From the NCBI GenBank assembly GCA_023433705.1, contig JAEYUC010000024.1:62001-126000 (forward strand): a stretch of DNA of 64,000 nt. Reading direction: 5' to 3'. Made by a program: the position numbers and the translations under genes. Shown here piece by piece: positions 43,219 to 52,362 of the stretch. The DNA is from Pseudomonadota bacterium (GTDB lineage Bacteria > Pseudomonadota > Gammaproteobacteria > Steroidobacterales > Steroidobacteraceae). Within the stretch, counting starts at the first letter, position 1. Each line of letters starts with the position of its first letter. Under the pieces are notes generated by a model that was given only the letters and a program-made list of their open reading frames with translations, was not told where the DNA came from and made no database searches.

Positions 43219-45873
43219 TTACAGCCGCGCGGCGACTTCGAGGTTGTAGGTGCGCCGCGAGTAAGGGTGAAACGCCCAGTAGCGTTCGTTGCCGATATTG
43301 TCGATGCCGAGCGCGCCGCTCCAGTGGTCACCGAATTCGCAGCGTACGCGTGCGTCGGCCACGAGGTAGCGGCTCGTGCCGGTGTAACTCGTGCCGTGAG
43401 GGTCCGAGTTGTCGAGCGTGTTGTACTGCAGGCCGCTGTAACGCGCGCCGAGCGTCGCGCTGATCCGGTCATTCGGGCGCCAGGTGGCGAGCGTGTTCGC
43501 GCGCCACTCCGGCACGCGCGGCTGCCGCGCGCCTTCGCTCGCGGGGAAATTGCCGTTCTGCAGGATGCGCGAACGCGCGTACGTGACGCTTCCGGCGAGC
43601 TCGAGCGTCGCCAGTGGCTGCGCGCGCGCCACGAGCTCGACGCCGCGCGTGCGGATGCGATCGACGTTCTGGATGGTCGTCACGGTCGAGCCGCCCGCGA
43701 CGTTCACCTGCGAATACAGCGCATCGCGCGTGTCTTCGGAGAAGCCCGTGGCGCGCAGGTCGCCGTGGTCGAACATCACGATGGCGGAAAACTCGCTGGT
43801 CCAGGACTTCTCGGGCTCGAGATCCGGATCGTTGTTCACGATCGTGTTGGCGAAGATCGATCCCTGGTAGAGCTCGGCGACGGTGGGTAGCCGCACCGCG
43901 CGTCCGAGCGATGCCTTGAGCATGAGATCGGGGGTCACGCCCCATGCCAGCGCGAGTTTCGGCGAGACGTGGGTTTCGCTGCGCGCCGGAAAGGCCAGCA
44001 CCTCCGTTCGGGCCGCGATCGATCCCTCGTCCGCGTGCCAGTGTTCGATGCGCGCGCCGAGGGTCGCCTGCCAGTCGCGCGCGAATTTCCAGGTGTCCTG
44101 TGCGTAGGCGCTCAGAAGTTGTGTGTCGCCGCGAAAGGCCGAGAAGCGCTCACCCACGGGTCCACTCAGCCAGTCGACGGTGTCGCTGACCTCGGTGCGC
44201 AGGCCGTAATGGTCGTGCTGCACGCCGAGCTCGAACGTGTGCGACGAGGCTCCGCGGGATTCGCGCACCGCGCGAATCGCGAGCGTCGTCCACCCGGTGC
44301 CGGACTGATCCGCGATGCGGCCCGCGCCACCGGTCGCCGCGATGGGCTGTGAGACGAGCGGCGAATGGAATTCGTCCGAGCGGTACTCGTAGAGGCTCGC
44401 GGTCGCTTCGAGATTCCATGCGCCGAGGTGGCCGCGTCGGACCGAGAGACCCTGCATGACATGGGTGAGCTCACCCTTCGAAGGGCCGATCTCGGTCGGC
44501 CCGATCGTGAAAACGCGGCCCTCGATGTTAACGGTGCCCGAGTAGACGGGCGCTCCGTGCGTGTCGCGCAACCAGGTGTCCGATACACGAGTTGCTTCGT
44601 TGCGCCAGACGCCGAGCGTGTAACTCGCGCGCCAGTGGTCGCCGAATTCCCGCGCGAGCTTGATCTTGCCGTGATCCTGGACCGTGCCGATGGTGTTGGT
44701 GTCCCCTAACAACCACCAGTCGCGATTGCGCGGATCGCGCCCGGCGATGGCGCCGGTCACGGGTATGCCGCCGGCTCCCTCGGCTCCGGCGGCGAGGAGT
44801 TTGTTGGCGAACGAGATCGGATGACTCTCGCTGTCGAGCCGGTTGAAGTTCACCCACCACGCGGTCGAGCCTTGCCGATCGCCGTACGACGCATTGGCCT
44901 GCCAGCCGCCGTAGCTGCCGTGCGCGCCGTGGACGTCGAAGTCCTCGGTGAAGGTAGTGAGCCCGGCGCGCACTTCGAGCGACTCCGGCATGCGTGTGAC
45001 GTAATCGACCACCGCGCCCACCGAGTTTCCCGCGTATGCCGCGGAGAACGGCCCATACAGGACGTCCACGCGCTCGATTTCCTCCGGCGTGACCATGCCC
45101 CAGCGCGGCGTGAACGTCGCGCCGTTGCCGAGCAGGTTGGACAGCAGGATCCCGTCGGCGAACACCAGCGAACGCGCGCTGTTGCCGGTGCCCGATGCGC
45201 GGCTCGCGAGCACCGCGTGGTCGTAGTCGCCGATGTAACGCTTGCGTACCGTGAGGCTCGGCAGGTACTTGAGCGCGTCCTCCGCATCCGTCGCGTTGAT
45301 GACGCGTTGCACGGCCTCGCCCGAGATGCCTTCGATGGTGGTCGGGATCTGCGTGGGCAGCGAGCTCGGCCGCCGCGCGACCACGGTGACCACGCCGAGC
45401 GACTGGGTCATCGAACTCTCCGCCGCGGGCGGCGAGACGTCGCGTGCCTCGACCGCGAGTTCGACCGTGATCTTTCCCGCCTGGCGGAATTCGAGCGTCA
45501 GCGGAACGGACTTGCCGAGCTCGAGCGGCGCTTCGAGGCCCACCAGCATGAGGTGAATGCCGCCGGGCTGGATCCTCACGGTGGCACCCGGCGGGATTTC
45601 GATCTCCGAGAGCGGGCGCATGCGCGCCATGCCGTCGGCGACCCGCGTTTCGTGGAACTCGACCTTGGCCGCGACCGGCGTGCTGGCCGAGATCAGCGCG
45701 TCCGCGGTCTTCGACCGGTTGGTGATGGATAGATAGGCGACTCCCATCGACATGCCCGGCATGGTCGGACGCGACCATGGATGGCCGATGGACAGATCGC
45801 CCTGCGTGTATTCGTGCGCCCCCGCGACCTGCACGAGCAGGCAAGCGGCAAGCGCCAGCAATGTTCGGAACAC
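43219..45873 (-). CDS. Fusion: PCuAC copper chaperone + TonB-dependent receptor
   Basis: 884 residues from GTG 45873 (AGGAG 6 bases upstream). Signal peptide to about residue 19. Residues 20-145 are a PCuAC (DUF461) copper-binding domain with His74, Met85, His107 and Met109, an exact HX10MX21HXM. From about 160 the chain continues as a TonB-dependent receptor: a possible TonB box VVTVVA, the plug (EDALKYLPSLTVRKR, ERVDVLYGPFSAAYAG), and a 22-strand barrel that ends in the aromatic-rich YNLEVAARL with a C-terminal leucine. PCuAC proteins bind Cu(I) in the periplasm; here the domain would face the periplasm with the plug. The role inferred is copper import or sensing, like OprC-type receptors. 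The DUF2946-like gene lies just upstream. Confidence 0.88.
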   Translation of the reverse strand: MFRTLLALAACLLVQVAGAHEYTQGDLSIGHPWSRPTMPGMSMGVAYLSITNRSKTADALISASTPVAAKVEFHETRVADGMARMRPLSEIEIPPGATVRIQPGGIHLMLVGLEAPLELGKSVPLTLEFRQAGKITVELAVEARDVSPPAAESSMTQSLGVVTVVARRPSSLPTQIPTTIEGISGEAVQRVINATDAEDALKYLPSLTVRKRYIGDYDHAVLASRASGTGNSARSLVFADGILLSNLLGNGATFTPRWGMVTPEEIERVDVLYGPFSAAYAGNSVGAVVDYVTRMPESLEVRAGLTTFTEDFDVHGAHGSYGGWQANASYGDRQGSTAWWVNFNRLDSESHPISFANKLLAAGAEGAGGIPVTGAIAGRDPRNRDWWLLGDTNTIGTVQDHGKIKLAREFGDHWRASYTLGVWRNEATRVSDTWLRDTHGAPVYSGTVNIEGRVFTIGPTEIGPSKGELTHVMQGLSVRRGHLGAWNLEATASLYEYRSDEFHSPLVSQPIAATGGAGRIADQSGTGWTTLAIRAVRESRGASSHTFELGVQHDHYGLRTEVSDTVDWLSGPVGERFSAFRGDTQLLSAYAQDTWKFARDWQATLGARIEHWHADEGSIAARTEVLAFPARSETHVSPKLALAWGVTPDLMLKASLGRAVRLPTVAELYQGSIFANTIVNNDPDLEPEKSWTSEFSAIVMFDHGDLRATGFSEDTRDALYSQVNVAGGSTVTTIQNVDRIRTRGVELVARAQPLATLELAGSVTYARSRILQNGNFPASEGARQPRVPEWRANTLATWRPNDRISATLGARYSGLQYNTLDNSDPHGTSYTGTSRYLVADARVRCEFGDHWSGALGIDNIGNERYWAFHPYSRRTYNLEVAARL

Positions 45874-45952
45874 TGGAAACTCCTGACGAACGCACGCGGC
45901 GCGTTTGCGCGCGTGCCGATGCGCGGGAACGAGCCCGGCGCGTTATCGGATG

Positions 45953-46297
45953 TCAGGTAAGGGCGGGAGGCGCACGCGCGGTCTGAGCGCGTCGCAGCGG
46001 GGTCGGGAGCGTCTGGCTATCCAGTTCCGGAAGCTTCGACGTCGCGAGCGGCGACGCCAGCGCGGGCTGGATCATCGCGAGCGGCGCGCCCAGCAGCGGC
46101 GCGACGCAGTACGCGCAATGCGGCGCGGTGGACTCACCGCCCGGAATCTCGATGGTCTCGGTCTTGCCGCGGTCGTTGGAGCAGACCCTGGCCTGAACCT
46201 GGAATCCTTCCGCGGTCGGCACGACGTCCGACGGGATCAGCACGCGCAGTGTCAGCGCCGCGAGCAGCAGCGGAAAGACGAAACTCCGGAAGCGCAT
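45953..46297 (-). CDS. DUF2946-like small exported protein
   Basis: 114 residues from ATG 46297. A hydrophobic N-terminal segment (FVFPLLLAALTLRVLIPSDV) is a signal or anchor. The body has a Cys in RVCSND and the cluster PHCAYC (Cys-x-x-Cys with preceding His), followed by a hydrophobic stretch. This layout matches the DUF2946 proteins that often sit beside copper-related TonB receptors and PCuAC genes. It is 80 bases upstream of the receptor on the same strand, so the two are likely co-expressed. A role in copper binding is inferred from context and Cys/His content. Confidence 0.7.
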   Translation of the reverse strand: MRFRSFVFPLLLAALTLRVLIPSDVVPTAEGFQVQARVCSNDRGKTETIEIPGGESTAPHCAYCVAPLLGAPLAMIQPALASPLATSKLPELDSQTLPTPLRRAQTARAPPALT

Positions 46298-46325
46298 GGA
46301 TCGCAGGCGTGTCACGCCGCGGATT

Positions 46326-47801
46326 CTAGCCCAAAGGCCTTCGTAAAGGCGTTCGGTTCGACGCAGTCCCGAGGTGGCGCTTCGCGGTGTCGAGAAAGCG
46401 GCGCCGCGCGAAATCGTGTTCGACGACCGGGCGAGGGTAGTTTGTCCCCAGGCGCACGCCCGCTTCGGCCAGGATTCCGGCCGGGGCTTCCCAGGGTGCG
46501 TGGATGTAACGTTTGGGCAAAGACGCGAGCTCCGGGATCCAGGCGCGCACGTAGGCCCCTTCAGGGTCGAACTTCCGGCCCTGCGTAACGGGATTGAAGA
46601 TCCGGAACCACGGTTGTGCATCGCAGCCGCACCCCGCCGCCCATTGCCAGCCCGCATCGTTGTTCGCCCAGTCGCCGTCGACGAGCAGGTCGAAGTAGTG
46701 GCGTTCGCCGCGCCGGAAGTCGATCAGCAGGTGTTTGGCGAGGAAACTCGCGGCGATCATGCGGGCGCGGTTGTGAACGAAACCCGTGGCGAGCAGCTGG
46801 CGCGCCGCCGCGTCGACGACGGGATATCCCGTCTGTCCCTCTACCCATGCGCGCCATGCCGCTTCGTCGTCGCGCCACGGAAAATTCCGCCATGCCGGGC
46901 GGAAGGGTTCCTCCAGCAAGCTCGGTCGGTCGAACAAGGTCGAATGCGCGAACTCGCGCCACAACAGCTCGTTGCGGAACGCGCGCAGTGCATCTGGCGA
47001 GAGGTCCGCAAGCGCGCGGTGCGCGGCGTGCCACACGGTGCGCGGCGACAGTGTCCCGAACTTCAGATCCGCGGACAGTCGGCTCGTGCCTTCGAGATCG
47101 AGACGATCCCGCAGCTCGTCGTAGTCCTTCGCGTCGCCGGCGAGCCAGTCGGCGAGCCGCTTGCGCGCCTCGCGCTCGCCGCCGCGCAGCACGCGCGGAT
47201 TGCGAGTGAGGCCGAGCGACTCGAGCGTCGGCAGGTCGGCGGCCCGCGTCCGGACATCGGCCGCCACCGTCGCCGGCAGGGGTGGCAGCGATTTCGGCGC
47301 CGGCAGGGGCAGGGCGACGGGCGCCTCTCGCAGGAACGCGCGCGCGAACGCGGTGAAAACGGAAAAGGGCTCGCCGCCCCCGGTGCGCAAACTACCCGGC
47401 GGGCGCAGCGTCTCGGTGTCGAAGCGCTCGAACGGAACGTGCAGCGCCGAGGCGACGAGCCGGTCGCGTTCGCGACCCACCGGGGCCACCCAGCTCTGGG
47501 CCACGACCCGATCGACTTTCCACATTTTCGCGATGCGCGGCACCAGCTCGACGCTGCGGCCACGAACGCAGATCAACCTCGAGCCCAGGTGCTCGAGGTT
47601 CGCCGCCAGCGACGACACCGACTCGAGCAGGAACTGGATGCGAAAAGGCGTGCGATGCGCGGCCTCCGGCCGCAGGAAGTGCTCGTCCAGCACGAACAGC
47701 GGAACGACTTCGGCGCCCTTGCCGGCGGACAGCGCCGCCCGCAATGGCGCGTGGTCCGCGACGCGCAGATCCTTGCCGCGGAACCAGACGAGCGTGCGCA
47801 G
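46326..47801 (-). CDS. phrB: Deoxyribodipyrimidine photolyase (apparent CTG start)
   Basis: Cryptochrome/photolyase family, about 491 residues if started at 47801. It has the FAD-binding C-terminal half: LLWREFAHSTLFD, WVEGQTGYPVVDAAARQL, NRARMIAASFLAKHLLIDFRRGERH, LVDGDWANNDAGWQWAAGCGCDAQPW. It repairs cyclobutane pyrimidine dimers in light. The first ATG/GTG/TTG start in frame is a TTG at 47744, but 18 codons further upstream the frame encodes LVWFRGKDLR, the first beta strand of photolyases (canonical LVWFRRDLR). The only start-like codon there is CTG at 47801, 12 bases after the ExbB-like stop. No strong ribosome site is seen. Coordinates use the CTG; the conventional alternative is 47744. 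Confidence 0.87.
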   Translation of the reverse strand: MRTLVWFRGKDLRVADHAPLRAALSAGKGAEVVPLFVLDEHFLRPEAAHRTPFRIQFLLESVSSLAANLEHLGSRLICVRGRSVELVPRIAKMWKVDRVVAQSWVAPVGRERDRLVASALHVPFERFDTETLRPPGSLRTGGGEPFSVFTAFARAFLREAPVALPLPAPKSLPPLPATVAADVRTRAADLPTLESLGLTRNPRVLRGGEREARKRLADWLAGDAKDYDELRDRLDLEGTSRLSADLKFGTLSPRTVWHAAHRALADLSPDALRAFRNELLWREFAHSTLFDRPSLLEEPFRPAWRNFPWRDDEAAWRAWVEGQTGYPVVDAAARQLLATGFVHNRARMIAASFLAKHLLIDFRRGERHYFDLLVDGDWANNDAGWQWAAGCGCDAQPWFRIFNPVTQGRKFDPEGAYVRAWIPELASLPKRYIHAPWEAPAGILAEAGVRLGTNYPRPVVEHDFARRRFLDTAKRHLGTASNRTPLRRPLG

Positions 47802-47813
47802 CCGGCTACCGAA

Positions 47814-48704
47814 CTACTTGGAAACGACGCGCAGTTTCCGAAGCAGCTGGCGATCGACGTAGGTGCGGCAGTCGAGGATCAGCCGATCCTGGAACTGCTG
47901 CAGCTGGTGCATCCAGAACATCACGATGATGCACGACACCAGTGCGACGAGAGTCGCATTGAAGGTGATGCCGAGGCCCATCGTGACGCCGGAGATGTCG
48001 CCACCCATGGCGCCCTGCGCTTCCTGCAGCGCGGCGCCGATGCCGCGCACCGTGCCGACGAAGCCGACGGCCGGAATGGCCCACGCGGTGAACCGGACCA
48101 TCGAAAGCTTGGTGTCGAGGCTCGCCGCTTCGAATTCGCACTCGTCGCGCACGGCCTCGGCCGCGTCCTGCACGCTGCGGGTCGCGCCGAAACGGTTGTA
48201 CGCGACCATCAGGAGGCGCGGCAGGAAACTCATCTGCTCGTCCTTGGGCAAGGCTTCGAGCGGACGTGAATGGACCCGGGCATCCTCGGGCAAGACGACC
48301 TGGGATTCGGCGACCTTCACGTAATCCCGGTCGAGCAGTGCGCGGGCTTTCCGGGTCTCCTGGAACTGGCGGGCGAGCAGCAGCAGGGCCCACATGCACA
48401 GGGTCACGCAGAGCTGTTGTTCGTGGTCCTTGAGGATCACGTAGATCGAACGGAGCTGGAGAACCTGGGTTCTCACGTTGGACGTGTTGGTCACCGTGAC
48501 CCGCTGCGACAACACCGCCTCGGCGCGCGGCCGGATGATGAGCGTCCAGATGCTGTGGATGACGATCAGCGAGAGCAATAGCGCCGCGATGCTGTAGATC
48601 GCGTCGTCGAGGGCCCAATTGGCACGGCCTTTGCGCCGCTCTCCGGTGCCCTTGTCGATAGCCGTTCTGTCGAAGGAACCGGGGGCGTTGTTCTCGGTGG
48701 CCAT
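47814..48704 (-). CDS. MotA/TolQ/ExbB proton-channel family protein
   Basis: 296 residues. It has three to four membrane helices: near 36-58, a middle one near 96-112, and a C-terminal pair around residues 200-265 with FTAWAIPAVGFVGTVRGIG and GVTMGLGITFNATLVAL, the conserved core of ExbB/TolQ. These proteins form the proton-driven motor of TonB or Tol systems. No ExbD/TolR or TonB partner is adjacent, so either partners lie elsewhere or it has another role. A basic, Gly-rich N-terminus (KGTGERRKGR) precedes the first helix. It is divergent from cysA and 12 bases upstream of the photolyase start. Confidence 0.82.
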   Translation of the reverse strand: MATENNAPGSFDRTAIDKGTGERRKGRANWALDDAIYSIAALLLSLIVIHSIWTLIIRPRAEAVLSQRVTVTNTSNVRTQVLQLRSIYVILKDHEQQLCVTLCMWALLLLARQFQETRKARALLDRDYVKVAESQVVLPEDARVHSRPLEALPKDEQMSFLPRLLMVAYNRFGATRSVQDAAEAVRDECEFEAASLDTKLSMVRFTAWAIPAVGFVGTVRGIGAALQEAQGAMGGDISGVTMGLGITFNATLVALVSCIIVMFWMHQLQQFQDRLILDCRTYVDRQLLRKLRVVSK

Positions 48705-48787
48705 GCAGTAAACCTGGATGTTGGCGGGACAGGGGGAGGAAAAGTGTAAGCGTTAGTCGGGGGCCCGACAGCTTAAGTTCCTCGCCA

Positions 48788-48817
48788 TTGTGACCGGATT
48801 GTAACCGCCGTGATATT
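48788..48817 (+). promoter_or_regulatory. Candidate sigma-70 promoter of the sulfate operon
   Basis: TTGTGA at 48788-48793 and GATATT at 48812-48817, 18 bases apart, resemble a -35/-10 pair. They lie about 60 bases before the cysA ATG. Pattern match only. A CysB site would be expected near here but has no consensus I can score by eye. Confidence 0.35.
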
Positions 48818-48875
48818 CGGGCGGCCACCGCCGGCTGGTAGCATCACCGGCGGTTTTCAGCCCCACGGCCCATTC

Positions 48876-50648
48876 ATGTCTATTGCGCTCGACCAAGTCA
48901 CCAAGCGGTACCAGGAACAACCCGTCGTAAACGACGTATCGATCGAAGTGGGAGAGGGCGAATTCTTCGTTCTTCTCGGCCCCTCGGGTAGCGGCAAGAG
49001 TACCCTCTTGCGGGCCATCGCCGGCCTCACCGGCATCGATCACGGACGCATCTCGCTGCACGGAAAGGACGTCACGCACGTGCGTGCCCGCGATCGCGGC
49101 GTGGGCCTCGTGTTCCAGAACTACGCGCTGTTCCGGCACATGACGGTGGCCGAGAACATCGAATTCGCACTGCGCGTGCGCAAGATGAAGTCCGCCGACC
49201 GGCGCGCCCGCCGCAAGGAACTGCTCAAGCTCGTGGCGCTCGAGGGAATGGACGAGCGACTGCCCGGGCAGCTTTCGGGCGGTCAGCAGCAGCGAGTAGC
49301 AGTCGCCCGCGCGCTCGCGCACAAGCCGCAGGTATTGCTGCTCGACGAGCCCTTCGGCGCGCTCGACCTCAAGATCCGCGAAGAACTGCGGCGCACGATC
49401 CGCGCGGTCCAGCGCGAGCTCGGCATCACCACCGTGCTGGTCACGCACGACCAGGAAGAAGCCTTCGCGCTGGCCGACACGATCGGCGTCATGAATCACG
49501 GCCGCCTGCTCGAAGTCGGCCATCCGAACGACCTGTACACCCAGCCCGCGACGCGTTTCGTCGCGACGTTCCTCGGCGCGGCGAACCTGCTGCTCGCGCG
49601 CCAGACCGTCGACGGCATCCGTTTCGGCGCGACTCCCGTCAATGCCGAGGGCAACGAGCCCGTGCAGGCGGGACGCGAACACGAAGTGGTCGCGGTACTG
49701 CGTCCCGAGGAAGTCGAGGTCGCCGCCGTGCGCGAACAGCTGTCGTCCGATTTCATCGCGCGCGGCGCGGTCGAGGAAATCGTCTTCACGGGCGCACTGG
49801 AGCGATTGCGCGTCAGACTGCTCGACGAGCCAAGCGCGGCTCAGCTCCTGGGCTCGGGCGCGGCCGGCGAAGCCCGCGTCGAGATCACGCGTACGCAGCC
49901 GGAGCGTCGCGACCTGCCGTTGCGCACGGGCGCGCAAGTTGCCTTGGGCGCTCGCCGCCTGCACGTGTTGCCGACGCCGATTTCGAGTTTCCTCGCGTGT
50001 GCGCCCACCGAGGCGCAGGCCGCGGAGATCGCCAGGGAGCCGTTGCTCGAGGGCCTGTCGACGCGCATGAAGACGCGCGTAGGACTGCGCGCCATCGACG
50101 GCCTGGGCGGAACGCCGGCGCCGTTCGCCGGAGTCGCCGCGATCGCCGGAGGACCGGATGCGGGACCCACCGTCGAATGGCTGCTCAAACACGGCGCCGC
50201 GGAGGTGCTGGTCCTGCCGCGCAATGCGCCAAGCCCGACGCGTGTGTTCATCCACTGGACCGACGAGGCCGTGCGTCGCGCGACGCTCGCGGTGTCGGCG
50301 AGCCTGCTGCGCCACGTCTCGGCGGAAGCGGTCTATCTCGGCATCGTTCCCGACGAGGCCGCGACGACCGGCCGCGCGGCGCCGATGCGCCAGTTGCTCG
50401 ACGCGCGTTCCGAGGCGCACACAGATCACGGCCTCGAGATGCGCACCGAGCTCGCGATCGGCGAGACGGTGACCGCGCTCACGCGCAACCTTTCGGCGGG
50501 CGCGACGCAGATGCTCGTGCTCGGCATCACGGAGATCACCGAAGCAGGCAACGCGTACCGTAGTCTGCTCAACGCGCAGCCGGGCTGGCCCGTGCTCATC
50601 GTCTATCGTCCGGGCGAGGCGCGCATCACGCCCGAGATTGCCGCATGA
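48876..50648 (+). CDS. cysA: Sulfate ABC transporter ATPase CysA with C-terminal UspA-like domain
   Basis: 590 residues, against about 350 for normal CysA. Residues 1-240 are the ATPase: Walker A GPSGSGKST (35-43), signature LSGGQQQRVAVARAL, Walker B LLLDEPFGALD, H-loop THDQEEA. A TOBE-like regulatory part follows to about 350 (VVAVLRPEEVEVAAVREQL). Residues 360-590 are extra: RVFIHWTDEAVRRATLAVSA, two further alpha/beta repeats, TQMLVLGITE and WPVLIVYRP give the pattern of a universal-stress (UspA-like) fold, without a clear ATP loop. It drives sulfate import with CysT and CysW encoded next. ATG 48876 starts the conserved N-terminus. The stop overlaps cysT by 4 bases. Confidence 0.88.
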   Translation: MSIALDQVTKRYQEQPVVNDVSIEVGEGEFFVLLGPSGSGKSTLLRAIAGLTGIDHGRISLHGKDVTHVRARDRGVGLVFQNYALFRHMTVAENIEFALRVRKMKSADRRARRKELLKLVALEGMDERLPGQLSGGQQQRVAVARALAHKPQVLLLDEPFGALDLKIREELRRTIRAVQRELGITTVLVTHDQEEAFALADTIGVMNHGRLLEVGHPNDLYTQPATRFVATFLGAANLLLARQTVDGIRFGATPVNAEGNEPVQAGREHEVVAVLRPEEVEVAAVREQLSSDFIARGAVEEIVFTGALERLRVRLLDEPSAAQLLGSGAAGEARVEITRTQPERRDLPLRTGAQVALGARRLHVLPTPISSFLACAPTEAQAAEIAREPLLEGLSTRMKTRVGLRAIDGLGGTPAPFAGVAAIAGGPDAGPTVEWLLKHGAAEVLVLPRNAPSPTRVFIHWTDEAVRRATLAVSASLLRHVSAEAVYLGIVPDEAATTGRAAPMRQLLDARSEAHTDHGLEMRTELAIGETVTALTRNLSAGATQMLVLGITEITEAGNAYRSLLNAQPGWPVLIVYRPGEARITPEIAA

Positions 50649-51487
50649 AGAACGTCGGGCAGCGCGAGCCCAACGTCATCCCGGGATTCGGGATCACGCT
50701 GGGATTCACCACCTTCTTCCTGTGCGCCATCGTGCTCATTCCGCTGGCGGCGCTGGTGCTCAAGGCGGCCGGCATGGACTGGGATCGCTTCGTGGGAGTC
50801 ATCGCGAGCGAGCGTGCGCTGGCCTCCTACAAGCTGTCGTTCGGCGCATCGCTGATCGCGGCCGGCGTGAACATGATCTTCGGCTTCGCGATCGCGTGGA
50901 CGCTGGTGCGCTACGAATTCCCGGGCCGCAAGATCATCGACGCGATCATCGACATGCCGTTCGCACTGCCGACCGCGGTGTCCGGCATCGCGCTCACGAC
51001 GGTGTTCGCCGGCAACGGGTGGATAGGCCAGTACCTCGAGCCGCTCGGCATCCAGGTCGCGTACACCTGGATCGGCATCACCGTGGCGCTCACGCTGATC
51101 GGCATGCCGTTCGTCGTGCGCACGGTGCAGCCGGCCATCCAGGAAGTGCAACGTGATCTCGAAGACGCCGCCGAGACGCTCGGCGCCGGACGCTTCTACG
51201 TGTTCCGCCGCATCATCGTGCCGACGGTGTTGCCCGCGCTGCTCACCGGATTCGCGTTGGCGTTCGCACGCGCGCTGGGCGAGTATGGTTCGGTGATCTT
51301 CATCGCCGGCAACATGCCGATGAAAACCGAGATCACGCCGCTGCTCATCGTGATCCGTCTCGAGGAGTTCGACTACGCGGGGGCCGCGGCGCTCGGAGTC
51401 GTCATGCTCGCGATTTCATTCCTGATGCTGCTGGCCATCAACCTGCTGCAGGCGTGGGGTCGCAAGCGCATGTTGGTGTCGCGCTGA
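50645..51487 (+). CDS. cysT: Sulfate ABC transporter permease CysT (CysU)
   Basis: 280 residues, six membrane helices. The EAA loop that docks on the ATPase is EDAAETLGAGRFYVFRRI (around residue 180), and the sequences DMPFALPTAVSGIAL and GEYGSVIFIAGNMP are characteristic of CysT. With CysW it forms the membrane channel for sulfate/thiosulfate. It starts inside the end of cysA (ATGA-type overlap) and its stop shares bases with the cysW start, so the three are tightly coupled. Confidence 0.93.
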   Translation: MKNVGQREPNVIPGFGITLGFTTFFLCAIVLIPLAALVLKAAGMDWDRFVGVIASERALASYKLSFGASLIAAGVNMIFGFAIAWTLVRYEFPGRKIIDAIIDMPFALPTAVSGIALTTVFAGNGWIGQYLEPLGIQVAYTWIGITVALTLIGMPFVVRTVQPAIQEVQRDLEDAAETLGAGRFYVFRRIIVPTVLPALLTGFALAFARALGEYGSVIFIAGNMPMKTEITPLLIVIRLEEFDYAGAAALGVVMLAISFLMLLAINLLQAWGRKRMLVSR

Positions 51488-52362
51488 TGGGCGGCCCTTC
51501 AACATCCGCCGAACTCGCCGCGGAAATCGCGTCGCGTCCCGGGCAGGCCAACTTCCGTTCGACCTTGGTCCGATGGCTGCTCATCGCCGTCTCGCTCACG
51601 TTCCTGGGTGCGCTGCTCGCCGCGCCATTGTTCGCGGTGTTCGCGATGGCGCTCGAAAAAGGCTGGGACGCCTATTTCGACAGCTTCGCCGACCCGGACA
51701 CCCTGGCCGCGATCCGGCTCACGCTCACCACCGCGGCCGTGGTGGTGCCGCTCAATACCGTGTTCGGCATCACGGCGGCCTGGTGTATCGCGAAGTTCGA
51801 ATTCAAGGGCAAGAGCATTCTCATCACGCTCATCGACCTGCCGCTCGCGGTTTCGCCGGTCGTCTCGGGCCTGATCTACGTATTGCTGTTCGGCCTGAAC
51901 GGCTGGTTCGGCGCCTGGCTGCAGGAACACGAGATCAGCATCGTCTACGCGCTGCCCGGGATCATACTCGCCACGATGTTCGTGACCTTTCCCTACGTCG
52001 CGCGCGAGCTGATCCCACTCATGCAGCAGCTCGGCAACGACGAGGAAGAGGCCGCGATCACGCTCGGCGCCGGCGGCTGGTTCACGTTCTTCCGTGTTAC
52101 GCTGCCGCGCATCCGCTGGGGCCTCGTGTACGGCGTCATCCTGTGTAACGCGCGCGCCATGGGCGAATTCGGCGCCGTCTCGGTGGTCTCGGGCAACATT
52201 CGCGGACTCACGACCACGATGCCGTTGCACATCGAAATTCTCTACAACGAATACAACTTCGTGGGCGCCTTCGCGGTGGCCTCGATGTTGTCGATCCTCG
52301 CGGTGATCACGCTCATCATCAAGACGCTGGTCGAGCGGGGTGCGGGGTACCGTAGACGATGA
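51487..52362 (+). CDS. cysW: Sulfate ABC transporter permease CysW
   Basis: 291 residues, about six membrane helices. Markers include DLPLAVSPVVSGLIYVLLFG, the EAA loop EEAAITLGAGGWFTFFRVTL, and GEFGAVSVVSGNIRGLT, all typical of CysW. It pairs with CysT. ATG 51487 overlaps the cysT stop (TGATG). Its own stop overlaps the start of the histidine kinase gene (ATGA), which is an unusual neighbour for a sulfate permease and ties the kinase to the operon. Confidence 0.93.
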   Translation: MGGPSTSAELAAEIASRPGQANFRSTLVRWLLIAVSLTFLGALLAAPLFAVFAMALEKGWDAYFDSFADPDTLAAIRLTLTTAAVVVPLNTVFGITAAWCIAKFEFKGKSILITLIDLPLAVSPVVSGLIYVLLFGLNGWFGAWLQEHEISIVYALPGIILATMFVTFPYVARELIPLMQQLGNDEEEAAITLGAGGWFTFFRVTLPRIRWGLVYGVILCNARAMGEFGAVSVVSGNIRGLTTTMPLHIEILYNEYNFVGAFAVASMLSILAVITLIIKTLVERGAGYRRR

